Shown here: piece after piece, positions 1 through 6,511 of the stretch
Layout of the letters: each line of letters starts with the position of its first letter
How positions within the stretch are numbered: position 1 is the stretch's first letter
NCBI GenBank assembly: GCA_964647905.1
Contig: CAZYJR010000036.1
Coordinates: 1-39,405 of the forward strand
DNA length: 39,405 nucleotides
Origin: CAZYJR01 sp964647905
GTDB lineage: Bacteria > Desulfobacterota > DSM-4660 > Desulfatiglandales > HGW-15
Direction: 5' to 3'
The notes under the pieces: model-generated
Told to the model about the DNA's origin: nothing
Database searches by the model: none
Seen by the model: the letters and a program-made list of their open reading frames with translations, nothing else
Program-made: the position numbers and the translations under genes

Positions 1-2116
1 GCAGGAGGCCGGCCGCCCCGGCCCGAAGAAGGTTCCGCCCGCCGGAGCCAAGGGCGCGGATGCTGGAGCTCCCCAGCCCGGCAAAGACCAGCATCCCTCC
101 TATTACCGCCGAAGCCGCATAGACCGGGTCTGCAAGCACCAGGGCCTGTTCGGGCAGCAGGGCCATCTCGAACATCATGAATCCCAGCCCGGGACAGGCG
201 AAGTATGCCAATGCCGGGGCGGTCCCTCCGGGCCGGTCCGCCCGGCCCTTCCCGGACCGGGGAAGAAAGAGCACCGGCAGGAGAACCAGGACCAGCCCGG
301 CGGCCGAGGCCTGCACAAGGGTCGCGATCACAAAGAGGTATCCGGACTCCACCCTGGGTAGCCACTCCCGCTCCAAGCGCCCGAGGAGCTCGGCGGCCCT
401 GTCCCAGCGGAAGAAGTGGGAGAAATAGGGCCGGTCGTCATGCGTCGGGGCCACATCAAACACGTATCCGTCGAGGAACGCCCGGCGCCCTTGTCCCGCC
501 AGGCCCAGAGCCCCCTCGTAGTACCAGGGCCGGGGCTGGATGTCGTATCGGTTGGCTTCCCCGGGGGGCATCCCTTCGTAGTACGCGAGGTCAAAGCTCC
601 GCTCCCTGGAGAACTCCTTCACCCTCGCTATCTCAGCACTCGTGAAGGGCCGCCTTGATACCAGCACTGTGGCGGTCTGCCAGCCCCGGATAAAGACCAC
701 ATGCTCCTCCGGGGCGGGGCGCCCCAGACCGCGAAGGGCCTCCATCGCGGTGGCCGTCACCCGAAGGGAGTCCCTGGGAGGGGCCTTGAGCCAGCACGTT
801 ACCGCCAGCATCCCCTTTTCAGTCAAGGCCTCCAGGTATGAGGAAAAGGCCTCGGTGGTGTAGAGGTACTCCTCCCTGGCCGCGCCCGCCCCACCGGAGG
901 CGGCCCCGAAGGCCTGGGACAGGCCGAGCTGGATAAGGTCGAAACGGCCCGGGTCCGAGGCGAAGAACCTCCTTGCGTCCTCTTTCAGGAGCCTGACCCC
1001 TGGGCCGGTGAGGACCCGGCCGGAGAAGTCCTCCAGCGGACCGGTCATGAGCTCGGCCACAACCGGGTTTGACTCCAAAGCCACGATCTCCGGAATCCGG
1101 TGAAAGCGCGCCAGGAGCGCATCGCTCCCCCCTCCCGCTCCGATCACCGCCGCCCGATCAGGCGTTCTCACGTGGTAGGGCAGGGCCTGAGGGGTGTAGT
1201 CCAGGAAGGAAACGGCATCCGGATCACCGCTCCAACCGGTGACCGCCATGGGCCCGTCGCCGTCAACGAACAGACCCTTCTGTTCGGGCAGGGCGCCGCC
1301 GTCGTTTCCGTAGGCCAGGCTGAGTCCGGGTGCGTGATGTATGAAGCCGCTGCCCACCGCGTGGACCACGCCCAGTGGGCCGCTCCTCAGGGCCTCCACC
1401 CGGGCGTCCGGGTAATTGAGTGCAACAGGAAGCCCCTTGGATTCATGGACCTTAGGCTCGGGTCCCCCGGCCGAGAAGAAAAGCCCGATCAGAGCGGCCG
1501 AGGAGACCAGGAAGGCCATCGCCGAACGCGGCCGCCCGGAGGAAAGGGCGCACGGGACCGCCGCCAGGAGCATCACTCCCGCCAAAGGCGAGACCAGGTT
1601 CCACGGGAGGCCGAGGAACAGGAGGGGCACTACGCCCAGAGCGCCGCACCCGGCGCCCATGAGGTCAAAGGCGTACATCCTGGGGGTGCGCTCGCCGGCC
1701 CGGCTAAGGATCATGGCCACAATGCCGCCTGAGAGCAGAAACGGCACGGCCAGAGAGAGGTAGGCGGCCCACATGTCGAGCCACTCCCCAGGGTCCCAAG
1801 CCAGGCGGAGCGGGTCCAGGCCAGCCTCTTCGAAGATCAGCAACGAGACTGGAAAGCTGAGGGCGGCCAGGGCCGCCAGTACCGCCAAGACCCCGTCCAG
1901 GGCCCGCTCCAGCGACCTCCTGAACAGAAAGAGAAGGGTCCCGGCCGAGCCGAATCCCAGCAGGGCCATGCTGATCACCATGGAGGCCAGGTGGTGCCAG
2001 AGGGCATAGGAAAGGATCCGCATGAGGAGGATCTGATGGGCGAGGACGCATGCCGAGGTGGCTGCCAGGAGAACGGCGTGCCTGGGGCTGGCGGCGTCCA
2101 GGGATCCCTGTTCCAT
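1..2116 (-). CDS. Membrane-anchored spermidine-synthase-like protein (3' end outside window)
   Basis: The minus strand is open from an ATG at 2116 to the left edge of the window, giving at least 705 residues. The first 200 or so residues are strongly hydrophobic and hold several membrane helices. Around residue 323 comes a glycine-rich SAM-type motif (VIGAGGGSDALLA), followed by text typical of spermidine-synthase-like methyltransferase folds (EEYLYTTEAFSSYLEAL). Another membrane segment follows near residue 600. This arrangement matches the 'fused MFS/spermidine synthase' proteins, which are usually not proven polyamine enzymes, so the substrate is unknown. An in-frame TTG at 2137, overlapping the stop of pcm, is an alternative start. 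It is the last gene of a three-gene minus-strand cluster and is probably translationally coupled to pcm. Confidence 0.8.
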   Translation of the reverse strand, partial: MEQGSLDAASPRHAVLLAATSACVLAHQILLMRILSYALWHHLASMVISMALLGFGSAGTLLFLFRRSLERALDGVLAVLAALAALSFPVSLLIFEEAGLDPLRLAWDPGEWLDMWAAYLSLAVPFLLSGGIVAMILSRAGERTPRMYAFDLMGAGCGALGVVPLLFLGLPWNLVSPLAGVMLLAAVPCALSSGRPRSAMAFLVSSAALIGLFFSAGGPEPKVHESKGLPVALNYPDARVEALRSGPLGVVHAVGSGFIHHAPGLSLAYGNDGGALPEQKGLFVDGDGPMAVTGWSGDPDAVSFLDYTPQALPYHVRTPDRAAVIGAGGGSDALLARFHRIPEIVALESNPVVAELMTGPLEDFSGRVLTGPGVRLLKEDARRFFASDPGRFDLIQLGLSQAFGAASGGAGAAREEYLYTTEAFSSYLEALTEKGMLAVTCWLKAPPRDSLRVTATAMEALRGLGRPAPEEHVVFIRGWQTATVLVSRRPFTSAEIARVKEFSRERSFDLAYYEGMPPGEANRYDIQPRPWYYEGALGLAGQGRRAFLDGYVFDVAPTHDDRPYFSHFFRWDRAAELLGRLEREWLPRVESGYLFVIATLVQASAAGLVLVLLPVLFLPRSGKGRADRPGGTAPALAYFACPGLGFMMFEMALLPEQALVLADPVYAASAVIGGMLVFAGLGSSSIRALGSGGRNLLRAGAAGLL

Positions 2117-2133
2117 AGCGGCTCGCTTAGGGC

Positions 2134-2859
2134 TCAAGGCCTTTCAGAATTGCGGACCAGGGGTACGAAGCGCACAGGCAGGACCTTTCGCATGGTTACG
2201 GCTCCCCCCTCGGACTTGTTTACCACGGTGAGGTGCTGGACCGCATACTGCCCGCCCACCGGGATGCACATGCGGCCTCCCGGCCTGAGCTGCTCGACCA
2301 GGGGCGGCGGCACCAGGCCCGCTGCACAGGTGACTATGATCCGGTCAAAAGGCCCCTCCGAAGGCCAGCCGTAATAGCCGTCCGCAATCTTGACCCGGAC
2401 GTTTTCATAGCCCAGACGCCCCAGCCGCTCCCCGGCCGCCTCACCAAGCGGCTCAACGATCTCCACGGTATAAACTTCATCGGCCAGGAGCGAGAGCACC
2501 GCGGCGTGGTAGCCCGAGCCCGTCCCCACCTCCAGCACCTTGTGATGGGCCTCGAGCTCCAGCAGCTCGCACATCAAGGCCACGATATACGGCTGGGAGA
2601 TGGTCTGACCGTATCCGATGGGAAGCGGCCGATCTGTGTAGGCGATATCCCTGTCCCCGGGTCTTACGAAGAGGTGCCTGGGCACCTCCCTCATCGCCTC
2701 CAGCACCCGCGGGTCGGCAACCGGGTCCCTGTAACCCCGGGGTTCGGCGATCTGGTTCTTCACCATCGCCTCCCGGAGCGCCCGGAAGTCTTCACCCGCG
2801 ACGGCCGACCCGGCCCATAGGAGCACGGAAGAGACAATAAACAAGACAAGCAAACGCAC
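2134..2859 (-). CDS. pcm: Protein-L-isoaspartate O-methyltransferase with signal peptide
   Basis: The 241-residue product has the PCMT signature GYGQTISQPYIVA and the SAM-binding motif VLEVGTGSGYHAAVLS. The family uses SAM to methylate isoaspartyl residues in damaged proteins, starting their repair. The frame is open further upstream to 3237, but that part only shadows the preceding gene. A GTG at 2859 is chosen because it begins a clear signal peptide (VRLLVLFIVSSVLLWAGSAVA) just after the upstream stop at 2894. The leader suggests an exported, periplasmic Pcm rather than the usual cytoplasmic one. The Shine-Dalgarno sequence is poor (AGGAAAGG lies about 27 nt away), so coupling to the upstream gene is likely. 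Confidence 0.9.
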   Translation of the reverse strand: MRLLVLFIVSSVLLWAGSAVAGEDFRALREAMVKNQIAEPRGYRDPVADPRVLEAMREVPRHLFVRPGDRDIAYTDRPLPIGYGQTISQPYIVALMCELLELEAHHKVLEVGTGSGYHAAVLSLLADEVYTVEIVEPLGEAAGERLGRLGYENVRVKIADGYYGWPSEGPFDRIIVTCAAGLVPPPLVEQLRPGGRMCIPVGGQYAVQHLTVVNKSEGGAVTMRKVLPVRFVPLVRNSERP

Positions 2860-2893
2860 CGGGACCGAAGCCGCCGGGCCTGGAATTCCTTTC

Positions 2894-3457
2894 CTACTCC
2901 CCCAGCATGCCCTTCTTGAGGCCGGAATCAGCAGGCTTCTCTCCCAGCCATATGGCGAAGAGGGCTTTCTTGAAGTCCAGGCCCGGGATGACCTTGACCG
3001 TGTCTCCCTTGATGACGACCCGCACTCCTTGTTCCGGCATATATACGAAGTCATAGACATCCCCCTTTTGCGCCGGTTGGACGAAAAGAGAATTGAAGGC
3101 CTTGATCCTCTCCTCCAGGGGCCCGGGGGCTCCCCCGGTGGCCGCATCAAAGCCCTCGTTCCACGCCTTGACCAGGTCTTCCCGGGAAACCCCGTCGTAG
3201 ATGAAATGGAGCCTGATGGCCATGGGCTCGTCCGCATCGATGATCCCCCCGGCCTCCGAGCTCCGTTCCTTCAGGTACAACCCTCCTGCATAAACCTTTA
3301 TGAAGAACTTCTTCCTGAGACCGGCCCCGTTCAGCACCAGCTCCTGCGAATCCACCCGGAGAGTCTCGGGCAGTACCGCCCCGCCCACCTCCATGCCGTA
3401 GAGCTCCCCCGCCGTTGCCAGCATTACCACACAAGCGACCAGGACTCTGAGTGCCAT
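2894..3457 (-). CDS. Chalcone-isomerase-like periplasmic protein
   Basis: The 187-residue protein opens with a signal peptide (MALRVLVACVVMLATAGELYG) and continues with text typical of bacterial chalcone-isomerase-like proteins: GAGLRKKFFIKVYAGGLYL, then an acidic and basic central part and a C-terminal KKALFAIWLGEKPA. Bacterial members are secreted, and their role is generally unknown. They should not be assumed to act on flavonoids. A good ribosome site (GGGGAGGGG) precedes the ATG at 3457. It is the first gene of the cluster with exported pcm and the spermidine-synthase-like membrane protein, all on the minus strand with short gaps. Confidence 0.8.
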   Translation of the reverse strand: MALRVLVACVVMLATAGELYGMEVGGAVLPETLRVDSQELVLNGAGLRKKFFIKVYAGGLYLKERSSEAGGIIDADEPMAIRLHFIYDGVSREDLVKAWNEGFDAATGGAPGPLEERIKAFNSLFVQPAQKGDVYDFVYMPEQGVRVVIKGDTVKVIPGLDFKKALFAIWLGEKPADSGLKKGMLGE

Positions 3458-3514
3458 ACCCCTCCCCTTTCTCCATGGTGCAGGACATTGAATCGCTCCG
3501 AACCCACCGGGTCC

Positions 3515-3544
3515 ATTCTATGGTACCCCGGAGCCCAAGCTCAA
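3515..3544 (-). promoter_or_regulatory. Sigma-70-type promoter for the chalcone-isomerase-like/pcm cluster
   Basis: On the minus strand TTGAGC (3544-3539) is separated by 18 nt from TAGAAT (3520-3515), a five-of-six match to the -10 consensus. It would start transcription near 3508, about 50 nt before the ATG at 3457. Found by eye. Confidence 0.45.
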
Positions 3545-3555
3545 TGCTTTTCCAC

Positions 3556-3610
3556 GGCCCCACGGCCGGGGCCTTTCCTTCCTCGCTGGGCGGGCAAATG
3601 TTTCCCGCCC
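3556..3610. other. Two adjacent GC-rich hairpins in the 3458-3761 intergenic region
   Basis: GGCCCC (3556-3561) pairs with GGGGCC (3568-3573) and is followed by TTTCCTT. GGGCGGG (3588-3594) pairs perfectly with CCCGCCC (3604-3610) across a 9-nt loop. They lie between the divergent genes at 3457 and 3762, where no transcript is expected to end, so a terminator role is doubtful. The rest of this 304-nt gap holds the promoter at 3515-3544 and nothing else I recognise. Confidence 0.35.
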
Positions 3611-3761
3611 CTGGCCGTCCGGGGACCCCTTCCGGGCGCCGTCCTTCTCAACCTACCGTAAACACGCGCACTTTCGAGTCACACATCCCCGGGCCCGATG
3701 GCACCCTACTTGCAGAAGATGAATCCGCAGGCCCCGGGAGGGCCGTTAACCGGAGCAATTA

Positions 3762-4835
3762 ATGGAGATCCAGGACAACTTCGCCACCTTTATATCCCCG
3801 CCGCCTTCGGGCGCGGCAGGCGGCTCCCCCCGACCGGCCGGCGCCTCCTTCCGGTCCAGACTCCTGAGCGAGGCGGTAAAGCAACCGCCGCCTGGCAAGG
3901 AAACGATATCCTCCCCCCGGGGCGAGCCCTCTACTGAGCGATCAGAGATCCCGCTCTCTGGGAGACGAGTCGCCGGCGTCTACGAGAACACAGCTCCTCC
4001 GGCGGAGGGAGGCATAGTGGCGCAGATGGCCAAGTACAAGGACGACCAGCTCCTGAGCAACCCGGGCGGCGACTCCTACTCCCTCGATCAGGCCCGAGGC
4101 CCGGTGGAGTCAACCGGCAAGACCCCATTCTGGGAGCGCATAGGAAAGGACGTATCAGACGCCCTGGCCAATGCGGGCAACTTCTTCCAGGACCTCCTGT
4201 TCGGCTCGAAGACGCACTACCGCGATGAGAGCGGAGAGATCCGAGAGACCAAAAAGAGGGGAGTCTTGGGCTCAGTCGGGGATTTCTTCAAGGACCTCGG
4301 GAGCGCCTTGAGCTTCGGGGCATGGCGCCCGGACGGGGAGGACGAGCCCGAGGGCTTCCTGGGCCGGGTGAAATTCTTCTTCTCCAAGATCAAGGAGGCG
4401 GTGTTCGGCGACCTCATCCAGGGAGTGACCGGCGGGGTGATGCACATGGCCGAAGATCTCTTATTCTCCGCCTGGAACCTCGCCGAGACCGTCCCGGATG
4501 CCACGATCGGCAACTTCGAGGCCGGGGAGAGGCTCACCTCGAGCGTCTTTGACAACGGCCAGGTGGTCCTCGACTACATCACTGACGTGCTCCCGGGCGG
4601 GGAGGGCTACATCAGGGTCCATTCCCCGGATCTGGGCGAGCTCAAGCCCCCCTTCCTGAACAACATCCAGACCCCTGAACAGGGCTCCGAGGACGAGCGA
4701 TGGAAGTACGTCCGCAACACCCCATTCAGAAAGGCCGTAGAGACCACCGGCTCCATCCTGAGCGACCTGCTCACCCTCAGGTTCCTCGGACAACTCCGCT
4801 TCTTCGGCGAGGAGCGCAAGAACCAGGACTGGTGA
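3762..4835 (+). CDS. Hypothetical protein with repeated FF-containing helical segments
   Basis: I do not recognise a family for this 357-residue protein. The first 115 residues are rich in Pro, Ser and Gly and look disordered. From about residue 120 there are three similar amphipathic segments, each with an aromatic pair: GNFFQDLLFGSK, GDFFKDLGSALSFGAW and VKFFFSKIKEAVFGDLI. A less repetitive acidic C-terminal part follows. There is no signal peptide and no clear membrane helix. The start is supported by CCGGAG seven nt before the ATG. The gene stands alone on the plus strand. The amphipathic repeats could suit membrane-surface binding or a secreted substrate, but that is a guess. Confidence 0.7.
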   Translation: MEIQDNFATFISPPPSGAAGGSPRPAGASFRSRLLSEAVKQPPPGKETISSPRGEPSTERSEIPLSGRRVAGVYENTAPPAEGGIVAQMAKYKDDQLLSNPGGDSYSLDQARGPVESTGKTPFWERIGKDVSDALANAGNFFQDLLFGSKTHYRDESGEIRETKKRGVLGSVGDFFKDLGSALSFGAWRPDGEDEPEGFLGRVKFFFSKIKEAVFGDLIQGVTGGVMHMAEDLLFSAWNLAETVPDATIGNFEAGERLTSSVFDNGQVVLDYITDVLPGGEGYIRVHSPDLGELKPPFLNNIQTPEQGSEDERWKYVRNTPFRKAVETTGSILSDLLTLRFLGQLRFFGEERKNQDW

Positions 4836-4843
4836 GCATATTG

Positions 4844-4867
4844 CCCCTGCCTTAACCGGCGCAGGGG
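4844..4867 (+). terminator. Hairpin just after the 357-aa gene
   Basis: CCCCTGC (4844-4850) and GCAGGGG (4861-4867) form a perfect 7-bp stem with a 10-nt loop, nine nt after the stop codon at 4835. There is no T-run behind it, so termination is plausible but not assured. Confidence 0.4.
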
Positions 4868-4902
4868 GCCACCTGGGACCCTGTCTTTGGAGCGACGCAG
4901 CG

Positions 4903-5097
4903 TTGAAACTGGCTGTTCATGGTGTGGAAGAGGTACTCCCGGTTCATGCCGAAACCGTCATGCATGCCCGCAACCTGATACATGAAAACCCCTCACTGAC
5001 CGCAAGGGATTTATTGCACCTTGCTGTCTGTCAGTTGAATCGTATCCGTGAAATAATGACCTTTGACCGAAACCTATCTGCTGCGTTCCATCCATAA
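4903..5097 (+). pseudogene. C-terminal remnant of a VapC-type PIN-domain toxin
   Basis: About 64 codons encode only the last half of a PIN domain: TARDLLHLAVCQLNRIREIM and TFDRNLSAAF match the conserved C-terminal region, with the Asp of the RDxxH and TFD motifs. PIN toxins are usually 130-140 residues. The N-terminal half, with its first acidic residues, is missing. Upstream, the reading frame runs only to a TAA about 45 nt away, through unrelated GC-rich sequence, and no antitoxin gene is visible. No convincing start or ribosome site exists. I read it as the decayed end of a toxin-antitoxin locus. Confidence 0.65.
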
Positions 5098-5353
5098 GCC
5101 TTCAGAAAGGTCCCTCGACTTTATGTCGAAAACTCCTACGGCTACTCCGGGAAGTCCTTCTTATAGCTTTCGCCCCTGGACATATTAGCCAAGATTCGTT
5201 ATCAGTAGCTTATCACAGCCATTTGCGGTTATTTCAGCTTGTCTCTTGAGAATTTTCATGCCCGAGGGTGGCTGGAGGCCAGCGATGGTGCATGGCATGG
5301 GGGATGGTGTTGGGAGGGTGTCATCCGGGAATTGGAGAAGCTGGGGCATACTG
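5098..5353. other. Intergenic stretch between the PIN remnant and the HD gene
   Basis: This 256-nt stretch is richer in A and T than its neighbours, particularly at 5100-5250. The frame of the HD gene is open back to an ATG at 5246, but that extension (36 codons) does not look coding. I see no clear promoter or RNA gene. It may belong to the same decayed element as the PIN fragment. Confidence 0.3.
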
Positions 5354-5935
5354 ATGATTCCTTCTATTGAAAGATGCCTGGCGGTGATCCGGGAGATCGG
5401 GATGCCGGACCACATCCTGGAGCATTCCCTGATGGTGGAGCGCGTGGCGCGGGTGCTGGCGCTGGCCCACTTGGAGAGGGGGGCTTGCCTGTCCCCGGGC
5501 AAGGTGGCGGCCGGGGCCTTGCTCCATGACATCGCCAAGGCCGAGTGCCTGCACTCGGACAGAGATCACGCCGAAGTGGGCGGAGACATCTGCATCCAAA
5601 AGGGCTTTGACGAGATCGCCGATATCGTGGCCGAGCACGTGCGGCTCCGGGACTACAGGCGGGACGCCCCGGTGAATGAGAAGGAGATAGTCTATTACGC
5701 CGACAAGAGGGTCAACCACCACCGAGTGGTATCCCTTGACGAGCGCCTGTCCGACCTTATTGTGAGGTACGGAAGGGGCAGTGAAGAAACGGCCCGGCGG
5801 ATAGAGAGGAACTTCATGATTTGCAGGGAAGTGGAGCAAAAGCTTTTTTCCGGGCTGGATTTTGGACCGGAGGAGCTGCCCCGGCTCCTGGGGGCCGGGC
5901 GGTCCATGGGAAGCGAAAAGGAGGACTTAAGATGA
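5354..5935 (+). CDS. HD-domain protein (predicted metal-dependent phosphohydrolase)
   Basis: The 193-residue product shows an HD fold: HILEHSLMVERVARV near the start, the metal-binding pair in ALLHDIAKAECLHSDRDHAE, a further His in AEHVRLRDY, and a distal Asp in IVYYADKRVNHH. Such domains hydrolyse phosphate esters of nucleotides or RNA ends, and the substrate here is unknown. The ATG at 5354 is chosen because the family text starts right there (MIPSIERCLAVIREIGMPDH). The in-frame ATG at 5246 would add a low-complexity tail. Its stop overlaps the start of the next gene (ATGA), so the two are probably translated together. Confidence 0.8.
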   Translation: MIPSIERCLAVIREIGMPDHILEHSLMVERVARVLALAHLERGACLSPGKVAAGALLHDIAKAECLHSDRDHAEVGGDICIQKGFDEIADIVAEHVRLRDYRRDAPVNEKEIVYYADKRVNHHRVVSLDERLSDLIVRYGRGSEETARRIERNFMICREVEQKLFSGLDFGPEELPRLLGAGRSMGSEKEDLR

Positions 5936-6285
5936 AAAGGGGCTCAGTCTTGTTAGCGGCGGTCCTGGCCGCGTGGGTCGCAGGCAGCGGCCCGGCTTCG
6001 GGATCGGGCCTACCCGCAGCCGTCCCTCAAGGCTCGGGGGTAAGGGCCTGGTGCGAAACCCCTTGTCTCAGAGTGGAGGCCGAGACCGAGCCCGGGTGGA
6101 CCGAGGGCCTGGAGGCCGAGCTGGAGGCCTTGATCGAGGAGCTCAAGAGGCTGGAGAAGGAGGGGAGGGAAAAGCTGGAACAGGACGTGATTCCCAGGGT
6201 GAAGCAAGAGATCGAGAGGCTCAGGGAGCTCCTCGAGGAGTTTAGGGGGGATGGGGAGGAGCCGCCCGAGCCCCGGAGCATATAG
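5932..6285 (+). CDS. Small exported coiled-coil protein
   Basis: The 117-residue product has a signal peptide (MKRGSVLLAAVLAAWVAGSG) and a mature part dominated by a long charged helix (EGLEAELEALIEELKRLEKE onward) with heptad-like leucines, probably a coiled coil. Two Cys (WCETPCLRVE) near the mature N-terminus could form a disulfide. An AAGGAGG site precedes the ATG by 7 nt, and the ATG overlaps the stop of the HD gene. I recognise no family. An envelope structural or adaptor role is only a guess. Confidence 0.7.
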   Translation: MKRGSVLLAAVLAAWVAGSGPASGSGLPAAVPQGSGVRAWCETPCLRVEAETEPGWTEGLEAELEALIEELKRLEKEGREKLEQDVIPRVKQEIERLRELLEEFRGDGEEPPEPRSI

Positions 6286-6310
6286 CTTTTTTCGGCTGGA
6301 GGGTCGCCTC

Positions 6311-6511
6311 TTGAGCATCCGCATGATCGCTCGTGAGCTCTACCGTCTGGAGCGGGAGGTCTCTGAGCTGGAATCACGACTGGAAAAGGCGCAAGGAGAG
6401 GAAAGGGAAGCGCTCTTGGATCAGCTCAGGAAGAAGCGGGCCGAGAGGAAGCGCATCAAGGACACCCTGGAGGGGGCCAAGGAACAGCCTCCTTACAGGC
6501 TCCCGCGCTAG
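6311..6511 (+). CDS. Small coiled-coil protein with TTG start
   Basis: A 66-residue helical, highly charged product (REVSELESRLEKAQGEE, QLRKKRAERKRIKDTLEG) ends in a Pro-rich tail (PPYRLPR). TTG at 6311 is preferred: GGAGGG lies seven nt upstream, and the frame before it is not coding-like. An ATG four codons later is possible. It lies 25 nt after the exported coiled-coil gene and is likely in the same operon. Its stop shares a CTAG with the stop of the convergent helicase gene. Function unknown. Confidence 0.6.
   Translation: MSIRMIARELYRLEREVSELESRLEKAQGEEREALLDQLRKKRAERKRIKDTLEGAKEQPPYRLPR

Noticed and set aside
2860..3237. Upstream extension of the pcm reading frame by 126 codons
   Set aside because: It lies wholly within the chalcone-isomerase-like gene in another frame, has shadow-like composition, and would bury the signal peptide.
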